From positions 261,434,115 to 261,498,114 of the forward strand of contig NC_134568.1 in assembly GCF_050947875.1 (NCBI RefSeq): a stretch of DNA of 64,000 nt. The letters run 5' to 3'. Positions 8,601 through 17,886 of the stretch are shown in pieces; positions within the stretch are counted from its first letter, which is position 1; every line of letters starts with the position of its first letter. Source of the DNA: Dermacentor variabilis (Eukaryota > Arthropoda > Arachnida > Ixodida > Ixodidae). Under the pieces are notes generated by a model, which saw nothing but the letters and a program-made list of their open reading frames with translations, was not told the DNA's origin and made no database searches. The translations under genes and the position numbers were made by a program.

Positions 8601-10048
8601 GACTAGGCTCAGTGACGAACAGGGAAGACACCGGTCAAGTCATTAGTGACCTTATCAGTAAAGCACCGCTGTCGCCTGAGCAGAAAACCGAACTACACCA
8701 GCTATTACAAGAGTTTCAAGGTCTGTTCTCTGAGAGGCCTGGTAGGACTTCTGTACTTACTCATGATATAGAACTTACCTCCACAGAGCCAGTACGATCC
8801 AAGGCGTATCGGGTGTCACCCCGCCAGAGCGATATTATGGAGGCTGAGGTAAAGAAAATGCTACAGCTCGGTGTTATTGAGGCAGGTGAGAGTGATTATA
8901 CCTCCCCTTTGATTTTAGTTGAGGTACCGGGCAAGGAACCTCGTCCTTGCGTCGACTACCGCAGGCTTAATTCCATCACTAAGGATCAAATTTATCCGAT
9001 CCCTAACATCGAGGAGCGCCTTGAGAAAGTTAGTAGCGCTCAGTTTATTTCCACCCTAGATCTTGTCAGGGGTTATTGGCAGGTTCCACTTACAGAAGAG
9101 GCTAGTAGGTATGCGGCGTTCATTTCACCAATGGGAACATTCCGTCCTAAAGTGTTGAGTTTTGGTTTGAAGAACGCGCCATACTGTTTTTCAAGCCTCA
9201 TGGATAAAGTGTTGCGGGGACAGCAAGAATTCGCTTTACCGTATCTAGACGACGTAGCGATATTCTCCGCATCCTGGTCTGAGCATATGACACACTTGCG
9301 GGCAGTGCTAACCCGCCTGCGCGAAGCGGGCTTGACAGTCAAGGCTCCTAAGTGCCAGTTAGCACAGGCCGAGGTTGTCTACCTCGGTCACGTGATTGGT
9401 CAGGGTCGTCGCCGCCCCTCTGAAATAAAAGTGGCCGCTGTGCGAGACTTTCCGCAACCGCGCACCAAGACCGATATTCGGTCGTTCTTGGGTGTCGCCG
9501 GCTACTATCAGAGGTACATCCCTAGGTACTCTGATATCGCGGCTCCCCTGACGGATGCTCTAAGAAAGACAGAGCCTCAAACAGTCGTCTGGGACGAGAC
9601 CAAGGAAAGAGCTTTTAGCGCCCTAAAGAGTGCCCTAACAAGCCAGCCTGTGCTACGATCGCCAGACTATACAAAAGAGTTCATTGTTCAGTGCGATGCT
9701 AGTGAGCGAGGCATGGGCGTTGTACTGTGCCAACGGGAAAATGGAGAAGTAGAACACCCCGTCCTGTATGCTAGTCGTAAGCTGACCAGTCGTGAGCAGG
9801 CGTATAGCGCCACCGAGAAAGAGTGTGCATGTCTCGTGTGGGCCGTTCAGAAATTGTCATGCTATCTAGCCGGCTCGAGGTTTATCATTGAGACGGATCA
9901 CTGCCCTCTCCAATGGCTGCAGACCATCTCTCCCAAAAATGGCCGCCTCCTGCGCTGGAGCCTCGCTTTACAACAATATTCCTTTGAGGTGCGTTACAAA
10001 AAGGGGAGTCTCAACGGTAACGCCGATGGCTTAAGTCGAAGCCCCTAA
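5606..10048 (+). CDS. Gag-Pol polyprotein with integrase upstream of reverse transcriptase (element A)
   Basis: 1480 aa, one uninterrupted frame. Residues 1-40 form a SAP-like helical motif and 45-105 a charged coiled coil. About 186-276 is a SCAN-like capsid segment (SAEAFRRKFRE, LEQFYSRLPENVRYWV). A CCHC knuckle spans C340-C343-H348-C353. The protease-like motif at D394 reads DSAAT rather than DTGA. Integrase follows: H639/H646, C676/C679, D709, D768, E803, then a GP-type module at about 925-985. The reverse transcriptase has D1152 (STLDL) and YLDD at 1213-1216. RNase H starts at D1364 (QCDAS), with TEKECACLVWA and ETDHCPLQW, ending in NADGLSRSP. The start was chosen for its strong context and for conservation in element B. 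The protein would package and reverse-transcribe the element's RNA in cytoplasmic particles and integrate the cDNA. Host-gene function is unlikely. Confidence 0.95.
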   Translation: MDLKSLRKPKLLELARELGLDVSDKLRKPELLKAILELEAEDDELSECLETIEERETAKRQERELKEQKEKEKEERDHQHALEMKRLEIEMERARNGSQAHGAGERVLFKMTDLMRPFKLGEDIGLFLVNFERTCEKQGFSRETWPQRLLTLLPGEAADVVARLDREEAEDFDTVKSSLLKKYRLSAEAFRRKFRENEKGRSESYTEFAYRLMSNMQEWLKEEKAFGDHDKVLQCFGLEQFYSRLPENVRYWVLDRPDVCTVAKAAELAEEFVTRRARGAKDGQKGEFGSKSERPRFTPMRFKGDTRSEDASESNPTKRKETAAEAERRKRFEMRRAGVCYTCQKPGHFSAQCPETTPKVVFFSIGSTDENMKLLEPYMRDLLVNGKECRVLRDSAATMDVVHPSYVEPHMFTGECAWIKQAVEAHSVCLPVAKVLIEGPFGALETEAAVSSMLPPQYPYLFSNRSDHLLREKGLLFGEASVQALTRSKVRELAAKAVVAGPTLSNNEKGSEAQQADIPSTPELNKLESVTLKAPDTGEETPDAGKLEELSTDLLIAPTSDGLDRLLKVSRTALIAEQKKDGSLENVRCNVKEGIARKTARFVERGGVLYRKYLDRRGVEFDQLVVPQCYRQDLLRLSHGGSWSGHLGVKKTKDRLLQEYYWPGCFRDADHFVRTCDTCQRVGKPGDKSRAPLKLVPIITEPFRRLVIDTVGPLPVTATGYRHILTVICPATKFPEAVPLKELSSVEIVNALLSIFARVGFPAEIQSDQGTVFTSALTTTFLERCGVKLLHSSVYHPQSNSVEKLHSVMKRVLRALCFEHQTDWELCLPGVMFALRTAPHAATGFSPAELVYGRSLRSPLRMLRESWEGRGDDPVVVEYVLKLLERLRRAQELSGEAMAKAQQRAKVYYDRTARARRFEVGDEVMILRTSLNNKLDVQWEGPARIVQKLSDVNYVVSLPGKRKAQQVYHCNLLKPYRQREAVVCMMVNVPEELPVELPGLGSVTNREDTGQVISDLISKAPLSPEQKTELHQLLQEFQGLFSERPGRTSVLTHDIELTSTEPVRSKAYRVSPRQSDIMEAEVKKMLQLGVIEAGESDYTSPLILVEVPGKEPRPCVDYRRLNSITKDQIYPIPNIEERLEKVSSAQFISTLDLVRGYWQVPLTEEASRYAAFISPMGTFRPKVLSFGLKNAPYCFSSLMDKVLRGQQEFALPYLDDVAIFSASWSEHMTHLRAVLTRLREAGLTVKAPKCQLAQAEVVYLGHVIGQGRRRPSEIKVAAVRDFPQPRTKTDIRSFLGVAGYYQRYIPRYSDIAAPLTDALRKTEPQTVVWDETKERAFSALKSALTSQPVLRSPDYTKEFIVQCDASERGMGVVLCQRENGEVEHPVLYASRKLTSREQAYSATEKECACLVWAVQKLSCYLAGSRFIIETDHCPLQWLQTISPKNGRLLRWSLALQQYSFEVRYKKGSLNGNADGLSRSP

Positions 10049-10534
10049 CGTAGGAATCAGCCTCAAAATTGTTTGTTACTGATGTTTTTCTTCCTGAGGC
10101 AGGATTTTTTTTTAACATATTGCTTTTGTTTAGTGTTTCAAAGTGATGATATGCTTTCTAGTGCAATTTTTCAATTTGTGGACGCGTTCTGAGTGATGCT
10201 AGACTACTGTAAGGAACTAGGCAGTGGTATAAAAAGGGGAAAGAGCCTGGCAGGGCTTAGTGAGGGTTGTGCCGTGCTTGCTGACTGAGCGGTTGAGTTT
10301 CAGCGTAGTTCTAACGCTTGCCGGGAACGAGAACAAAAATGTGAACTCTCCCGAAGTCACTTTGCAGTGTCCCGTGCGAACCTGAACGAGAGAACGAGGC
10401 CTTCTCTGTGCGCTGCGCTCAAGAAACGTCGAGGGACGCCCGACTTCGGTTATGAGCATCATCGAGCGACATCCCTCCGGACAGCGGATGCAGTCCCCTG
10501 TCCATCGGGATCTCCTTCCCCCGGCGGGGCGGTC
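10049..10534 (+). other. element A 3' UTR and polypurine tract
   Basis: 486 bp between the stop codon and the 3' LTR, closely matched by 39294-39777 in element B. The G-rich CCGGCGGGGCGGTC directly before the 3' LTR is the likely plus-strand primer (polypurine tract) and is conserved in both copies. It contains no reading frame of its own beyond short shadows. Confidence 0.6.
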
Positions 10535-11449
10535 TGTTGCGTTTCGCCTGCGACACGTGGTTTTGCCGGCGCGACTGCGGCGGGGCGGCGGACATTTTGG
10601 CCCGATCGTCGTCGCCGCAACACTCATCGCCAGGTGTTTCCAGGCGCGACTGCGGCGGTGCGACCGCCTAGGGATCATCCTCGCATTCCAGTCATTGTGC
10701 CCGAAACAGGCGATGCCAAAGCAGGGATCTCATTCCAGTCATTGTGCCCGAAACAGGCGATGCCAAAGCAGGGATCTCGTTCCAGTCATTATGCCCGAAA
10801 CAGGCGATGCCAAAGCAGGGATCTCGTTCCAGTCATTATGCCCGAAACAGGCGATGCCAAAGCAGGGATCTCATTCCAGTCATTGTGCCCGAAACAGGCG
10901 ATGCCAAAGCAGGGATCTCGTTCCAGTCATTATGCCCGAAACAGGCGATGCCAAAGCAGGGACCATCCTCTCATTACAGTCATTGTGTCCGACCGGCAGC
11001 GCCACGACAGGGTGCTACGAGATCGTGCTCGACATGGTGCTACGGCATCGCTACGACAGTGTGCGTCACCATTAGCCCATTGTACATTCACGTGCTCGTC
11101 TTTTGAGGGGTTCCTTCTTGCCCTCAACTGCGAGAGTATAAAAACAGCTGCCCCCGGACGCCAAAAGGAGGGCTCCGATTTCTTCTGTTGAGTGAAGTGC
11201 TCTCCCGTCTCTCTACTTCGGTCAAACCTGACCACCAACTCTTTGCGATGTTAAAATAAACAAGTTGTTTCGTTGTTACCAGTCGACTCATGCTTTGCCG
11301 GGACCTTCGGATGCTTCCAGTTGTACCCCAGGCCGCCAGGCCAACGCTACCCTTGGGGCTTGCGACCCAGGTACAACCACGGGCGTCAGCGCCGAGTTCC
11401 CAACAGATCGTCCCAGCAGTCAGATCCAAACATCTGTCAGATCCAAACA
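10535..11449 (+). repeat. 3' LTR of element A
   Basis: 915 bp. It carries the same six-unit 47-bp array (10684-10965), TATA box (11137-11142) and AATAAA (11255-11260) as the 5' LTR. It differs only at its end: a 17-bp unit GTCAGATCCAAACATCT is tandemly duplicated (second copy partial) before the terminal CA. The ACGC target duplication follows at 11450-11453. Confidence 0.92.
10684..10965 (+). repeat. 47-bp tandem repeat array in U3 (6 copies), element A 3' LTR
   Basis: Same six-unit array as at 4502-4783, shifted by 6182 bp, with the same order of unit variants. Confidence 0.9.
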
Positions 11450-11822
11450 ACGCACTTGAGGACGCGTCACGCCAGAGACGCAGATGTCATCGGCACAGGT
11501 CGACAACATTACCGTATTTGGCAGGCATTCTACGAGACCGATGAACACAATGTTGAAGAGTGTGGGGCTCAAGACGCCACCGTGCGGAACTCCACGGTGG
11601 GTGTAGTGTGGAGAACTTGGGCCGTCTTCGGTATTCACTAAGAGAGACCGCATATGCAAATAACTGCGCGTCCAACGACAGAGTTGACCGCCGAGACCAA
11701 TCATTTCCAGAGCCTCAAATATCGCCTCATGAAGAACACTGTCATATGCTCCTTTTATATCAAGGAACATGGCGGCAGATAGTCGCTTACACGCCTTTTG
11801 ATGTTGAACGTATGCAACAAAA
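11450..11822 (-). mobile_element. I-like LINE reverse transcriptase, upstream half of a split copy
   Basis: The minus-strand frame gives SAAMFLDIKGAYDSVLHEAI (palm, first catalytic Asp), LRRG-type linker, RGVPHGGVLSPTLFNIV (GVPQGSVLSPTLFN-like) and CADDICVSG (YADD-like with Cys for Tyr). It then runs into TRPQVR, where element A is inserted, and resumes at 4352. The first base triplets include the ACGC duplication. The 5' end is truncated at about 11822, where a plus-strand LINE tail begins. Confidence 0.8.
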
Positions 11823-11905
11823 GTGTAGGGTAGCCAACCGGGTACGTCCTTGGTTAACCTCCCTACCTTTCCCCCTTCGTTTCTCTCTCTCTCTCTCTCC
11901 ATCTA
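11823..11905 (+). mobile_element. LINE 3' tail fragment
   Basis: It contains TGTAGGGTAGCCAACCGGG, GGTTAACCTCCCTACC and a (TC)n tract, in the same order as the tails at 280-1075 and 13560-13640. No coding part is attached. Confidence 0.65.
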
Positions 11906-11920
11906 TAGACAAAACATTTC

Positions 11921-13640
11921 TTATGTCAGGGCGCACAGGTTTTTGGGGGTAATCATCCACCGTGATCTCTGCCGAAGTCCTCATGTGGCCTACCTAAAAA
12001 AGCGCCTGACGGACATCTCTCGCCTTTTCAAGTTTCTTGAAAGAAAAACTTCGGGTATTTCAATACACGTGATGATGTAACTGTATAGGACGCTGTTTCT
12101 CGGGTATCTGAGTTACAGCTTGGCAGTGCTGACCAATACCTGCAGAACAAATATCCGCACACTCGAAAGTGCTCAGGCACGGACCCTTCGGATTTGTCTA
12201 TGGTTGCCACTATATACATCAACATAATAAACCATTGCAGTTGCTTATGACTGCCCAGCCAAGATTCACATTGTTATGGAAACGCTCAGAGCACACGTCA
12301 GGCATCTAGCTCGCGCCCCTCTCCACTATCTCGCCTCACTGCCATAAGAAGGACCACGCGCCTCGTTTTGTCAGACGATACTGCCGTCAACGTTGCTAGA
12401 CTAAGTTAGTCTAGTAACGTTGATTACCGTATCGTGTACACCTTCCATCAGATTACACAGCTGTAGCGAGAGTTCTGTTTTCCCTTTGGTGCTTGGCTCA
12501 GCCACAAGTTAAACTGACAGTACCAGGAATTCGAACGAAGGCGCAACTCTCATCACCAGCTCTCAAGCAACTTTCGCTGCTCTTGATGTACGAAAAATAC
12601 AACAGTCATACCCAGCTTTACACTGACGATTCAACCACCGCGGACGGTTCTGCAGGATCAGTTATTTTTCCTGCCAAAGTTACCACCTTGAAGTTCAAGA
12701 CATCACACCAGACGACATCAATAGCCTTGGAGCTTGCTGCTCTTCGCAGTGCACTTCGCATAATTCGAGAGGAACCACCTCTAAAATTGAGTGTCTTCAG
12801 TGACTCCAAGGCAGCTCTAGATTGCTTGGTTTCTGCCTTACGTCGTGGAGCCTATACGAACAACTTGTTCTAGAAATCCGAGAGCTCTTTCCCCGCCTCG
12901 TCGAGCAAGGACACAACGTCACATTTCGGTGGCTCCCTAGCCACTGTGACGTAAAGAGCTACGAACACGCTGATGAAGCTGCTCGATCTGCTGATGAAGA
13001 CGGCGTGCAGGAACCAATCCCGCTGTCAAGAGCAGATGCAGTAGAGAAACTTCGAGTGCTTGCAAACGACGTCATACACACGTTGTGGAACACACATAGT
13101 TTACAGCACACTCGTCTTCATCGACTGGACCCCTGTCTTCGACTTCGTCCTCCACCTGGACCATCCCGACCCGAGACAACGATTCTTTACCGGCTGTGGC
13201 TTGGTATCACTTTTACAAAATCCTTTGCTTTCCTCATCAGAATGGAAGATAGTGCTGCGTGTGACCACTGCGGCAACGAGGAAACTATCGAACACGTTCT
13301 TTGCCATTGCCCCCGATACCGCACACGCCACCGCGCTGGCCCGTCTTGACGACCGGCCGCTTTCGTACAGCAGACAGTCCTGGAACGCCGAACTATACAG
13401 TCGTCACACCACAAGACAGTCAAAGCACTCTTCAAATTTCTGCCTTCGAGGGCCTATTAGAGAGACTCTAGTTCTCACGGACGTTCCCAATCTCCTCTAT
13501 TTTTCTTGTCTTTGTTTTTTCTCCACTACTCTTTCCATCTTTCATTCCCCTTACTCTTCCCCCCGTGCAGGGTAGCAAACCAGAATCTTCTCCGGTTCAC
13601 CTCCCTGCCTTTCCCACACTCTTTATGTACATCTCTCTAG
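11921..13640 (+). mobile_element. I-like LINE 3' half: RT thumb, RNase H, zinc motif (decayed)
   Basis: The plus-strand frame at about 11930 has FLGVIIHRDLCRSPHVAYLK (end of the reverse transcriptase). Frame 12493-12873 is an RNase H domain with LYTDDSTT, ELAALRSAL and FSDSKAALDCL. A frameshift at about 12860 leads to 12870-13349, with WLPSHCDVKSYEHADEAAR (end of RNase H) and CDHCGNEETIEHVLCHC, the C-terminal CCHC motif of this clade. The 3' UTR (13480-13640) ends in the family tail AGGGTAGCAAACCAGA... GTTCACCTCCCTGCC. RNase H plus the terminal zinc motif place it in the I/R1-related group. Frameshifts make it inactive. Confidence 0.85.
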
Positions 13641-16600
13641 AGGCTACATAGCTTGAGACACTTAGCTGTTATCATTTGGCCATATCTTGTAACTTTGTGC
13701 TTCCGCCGTTGTATTAATTGTTCTCATGAGGTTCTCGGAGCCTTTCACATGAATTTTCCTGCGCGACAGGAGCGTGCAACAGAAGACGGTGGCGCGGGAA
13801 AGTCGGCCAGGACGAAGGCAAAACGGACAGCGGTGTAGTTAATGATACTAGCAAAAACGTTGACCGGCGTATAAATATACGTGGTATATATAGCAGCAGC
13901 CCCTTAGATACACAAGCGAAACGGACAATTCCTGAACGTTGACTGCCTTTTTCTATTGTCTTCAAATATGCGCTCTATAAGCGCGCTTTCGTGCATTGTT
14001 AAGCGCGGTCAAAAGCGTGAATATCGCCGCACTCGGGAGTGCATTGTCGCGCGGAGTTGTGGAAAAAAGAACGAAAAGAAGGGAAAATTCGAGACACTCC
14101 GCATATCGTGCGGGAGAAGTGCGGCGTCAGCGAGGAGCCTTTGACGCTCTACTGCGATTTTTTATACGACTGCGCTGACTTGGTGCGTAGCTCCCCTCCT
14201 CGCTTGCTCTGCGCCAGTGATTTAGTGCAGAGCCCACGGCCCCTTCAGTGCGTCTGGAGAAATTTGCATATCAGACGTCCTTAAAGTCTGTCAAGTTCTC
14301 ATCGGGTTGCGGATTTCAAACCGCATTGTCGCCCCCTGCACAAGTCGCCGATCTCTGCAGGTAACACTTCTTTTTCGTCGGGCGTTTTCAATCAACGAAA
14401 AACAATGTGATTCTGTCGTTAACTACCCGCTAACGCATACTTGTTCATTGCGCCTCGGGAATAAGTGGGCCGTTTATTAGCAATAGAATTCGCGCGCACT
14501 CCAAGTTATGCACAAAACACCGGCGGTAATATGGTGTGTGAGCGATGCCTCCATCCCAGCAGTGGCCAGCGCTGCAGTGGTCAGCGGAATTCAAACATAC
14601 TACCGAATTCCGCTCGAATTCGGCAGTCTGTTCGATTTCCGATGCAGGGCAACTTTCGAAAAAAATATGTATATTTTTAGAAGGACGCGCAGGCTCACGT
14701 GCAGCTCTGTAAAAGCGTCTGAGAACTATCCGCCCGAGAAATTTTCCGGTATAGCGCCACAGAAGTATGACCAAGAACCGTTGAAAGAGTGAAGCTATGC
14801 TTACGTCTATGCAAGAGGCGAGTCCTAAACGTTGCTAAAGCTGTTGATAGCGAGATTTTGAGCCGCACACTCCTCACAGACGCAGTATACACGTAGAGTG
14901 CGAGAACACATCTCGTTTTCTTTATTTTTTTTTTAAATGAGAAAGGAGCGACAAGCCGTAGATAGAACTGACAGCGAGAGAAGGAAATGAAGTCCAAAGT
15001 CAAGGGCCTTCACAGCCAAAATCTGCCACGAGAAGCCCCAGTTACCGCAGTAGTGCACGTGTCGACAGAAAAGACCGGAGCGTGCGTCGTCGTCACCATA
15101 CAGAAATGCATTAAATGGAGAAAAAGAAACCTCGGAAACACCACTGTTTTGCATATGCGCCGTTGCGAGGAGCAGAAACTGTGGGTCGCAGACGTTGTCG
15201 GTTGCCATGTTGGTCGCCATGCTCTACCGAGTTTTTCAATGTGAATGCGAGGTACCGATACAAAGGGAGACCTCATGCAGTAAATTGAACAAAGATATGC
15301 TAATATTGAAATAACAGCACCACGCAAATGAGCATAATTGCAGTGCCGTGCCACGACGCTGCAGAAACAGCCGTTACAGACCCGTGCGCAATATACACAC
15401 TCAATCTCCCACGTGTGTTGATTGTGCGAAGCAAGGCACAACAACTCCTGAACGCAAGGCCTTCTTCATTTGTGCAAGTGTTTCACGGCCACTTTAACCC
15501 ACAGGTTCGCCCAGTGTCATGTCCCATGTTCAGCGCCTTTCTGATATTAATTTTTTTACGCTTGCTTAGAGAATAGTGTTGCACTTGCGGGCTGATTCAT
15601 TTTAGTTTTGATTATAATATCTCCTTCTACAGGCCCTTTTATAGGTGATATTTTTTATATAGGAAGTTAATTCCTGTCCGTCCATACACTTGCACAAAAT
15701 AATAAGAACATAAATTAACTGGCATGCAACTGAAATTTAGCGGCACGTAATCCCGTCACATATATGCTCCGAGCAGGAACCCATTTTTAGCGTTTTATTC
15801 CTTGAAACCAGCGTTTGCTTGTGTCGCTATGCTGCATTTGGGCTCGAATCTACAACCTGGTAACGAAGAACGGTAACAGTTTACCGGCAAAGTTGAACGC
15901 CAGAAAATGACATCATATGGCACCACCGCACTCCTTAATCTCGTGGGTTGGTTTTTTAACCGGCTCCGGCACCTCACCACTTAACTCCGACGACGCACGT
16001 ATAGCCAGCTTATTATGTGCGTCGATGAAAAAGGTTCTTTTATCCTGAAATCAAGAATGACTTTAGTCAAACGGTCACGGAGAGGTCAAAACGTTATCAA
16101 GAGGAAATGCAGCCGACCTATCGAAAGGGACGGCGAAGAAGCTGAGAAGGGCGGTGGAGCAGCGGAAAACTGAAAAACGGAACTAAAGAAGAAATCTGCG
16201 CTGTACAACGCCTGCGGAGTAGGGGCAGCACTGTCCATTGTTGTGTGCGGCAATCCCAGTTGCAGGCTGTGTCGTCTTGGTAACCCGTGCCTTAGAAGAG
16301 GCAGCTTATAACATTGCTCTCAGTAATTCCTGGGAGGAGGCAGCTGCGGCCTCCGAGGGCTACTTGTTGAGGGCACAATACAGTGTACCAGACTGTAATA
16401 TTGCTTGCCATTTCTTTGCAGCATTCGAAATACGTTTCTTGGTCCACTCCTCCCCCCCCCCCCCCCCGCAATTTTGACCATGCGGTTTAAAGGAGGAGAG
16501 CCATTTTTTTTGTAACAGACACTGCAGTGGAGTTGGTAATGTATTTTATTGCGAAAATGAATTTCTGGGGGCGCATCACAACGCTGAATTCGTGATATTC

Positions 16601-17039
16601 GTTTAATAACTAAATCGCTAAACAGGTTTGAGGATTACCTTCTTAATTAACCGCTTGAGCGTACATATTGAAATTGCGGAATTGAAGCTTGCCAGTGTGT
16701 TCAAGGCATTCTACGCTCAATAAGAATGCTAAGAAAGGCAACAGTTTCGAGATGTAAGTGAACCTGGTGTTTCATTTGTTATTCTCCCAATATTTCAATG
16801 CAGGACAAAACGACGTGTAGCATCTCTGTGCTTTTTAGAGTCTGAGCACAAATATCTCGAATCTCGCGCTAATCTCATGACTGCTACAAAGAGAATAAGC
16901 TTCGAACGCAGGCTGGCTAGAATTTCACAATCGCCCCAGATAACTAATTGAATATAACTCAGGAATCCAGATAATTAAGTTAATTGAGATTGTGTTTGTT
17001 TCTTTTAATGAGCGTGCTCTTCCATAATACATCTTTCTA
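13641..17039. other. no gene recognised
   Basis: About 3.4 kb of mixed sequence with only short open frames lacking recognisable motifs. A poly-C run (about 16448-16467) is the only clear simple repeat. I see no RNA gene or element ends. Confidence 0.3.
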
Positions 17040-17156
17040 TTGTTAATATTAACCGAGGTTCCCGTTGCAGTCTTTGACTTTGGGACCCTCGTCTGTATAT
17101 TGTCTCTTACCCATTCGTTGTAATTAAAGAATAATAAACTGAAACTGAAACTGAAT
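17040..17156 (+). mobile_element. possible LINE 3' end with (TGAAAC)n tail
   Basis: The stretch ends AATTAAAGAATAATAAACTG followed by three tandem TGAAAC-type units, the look of a non-LTR retrotransposon tail. No coding sequence is attached, so this is tentative. Confidence 0.35.
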
Positions 17157-17492
17157 TACCTATTAACACCCTTACACACGTCCGTTGCTGATAACAATAC
17201 GTTCCAGATAAAAAAAAACTGCGCTGCATTTAAAAATTTGGCTCTTCCCACCTGGTACATTTGCATTTTCATCGCATTCGTCCAAAGCGCTGTCGCATTT
17301 GAACACACAGCAGAGGTGACGTTTTATGTAGCATCGGTGTATGGTGGGACATACTATTGACACATCCACTTGTTTATCTTTCTCGGGTGACCGCCTTTGA
17401 CAAGCTAACAAATGTTAAACGTTATCGCTCAACGCAGGACGCGCCTGCATGTATCGGAAGTATCTCGAATGTTGTCGATGGTTCCATATCCA

Positions 17493-17882
17493 TTGTCTGT
17501 TGTCACCGAACCTTGCGTAATCTGACTGCATGCGCGACGCGAATTGCGTAGTACTTTCTGGAAAACATGCGGGCACCAGCGAATGCGCTGGAACCTTCGA
17601 CGAGTCATGTATAAAAGCCGATGCGCTCGACCCGCTGAACCAGAATAACTTCTTCTTGGGCGAGTTGCTGTTCGCTTAACATGATCTTTGTAGCTCAGAA
17701 ACTCGAAGAGGGGCGAGAGCGAAGGAAAGACGAGCTCTACTTTTCGATAGTGCTACTCGCCGCTGTCATTGTGCTTTGAGTGTAACCTGTTTTCCGGGCA
17801 CAGGCTCGCCTAATAAAGCGTTATAGTTTCGTGATTCACAGTTTCGTCTACTGCGTTTTTTCACCGTCACTACAACGCGGCA
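17493..17882 (+). repeat. solo LTR of a Ty3/gypsy-type element
   Basis: A 390-bp unit starting TGTCTGTTGTCACC and ending GCGGCA, flanked by CCAT on both sides (17489-17492 and 17883-17886). It contains TATAAAA (17610-17616) and AATAAA (17812-17817), placed as in an LTR promoter/poly(A) arrangement. No internal coding region is adjacent, so it is best read as a solo LTR left by recombination. Its sequence differs from elements A and B. Confidence 0.75.
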
Positions 17883-17886
17883 CCAT

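Larger units (their letters stand above)
4353..11449 (+). mobile_element. Complete Gmr1-like LTR retrotransposon, element A
   Basis: A 7097-bp element with a 5' LTR (4353-5250), leader with primer-binding region, one 1480-codon Gag-Pol frame, a 3' UTR and a 3' LTR (10535-11449). The LTRs start TG and end CA, and ACGC is duplicated at the target. The two LTRs show no difference that I can find over 898 aligned bp, which implies a very recent insertion. Pol order is protease-integrase-reverse transcriptase-RNase H, unlike ordinary Ty3/gypsy and as in the Gmr1 group. It lies inside a minus-strand I-like LINE. It should be transposition-competent as far as the sequence shows. Confidence 0.95.
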
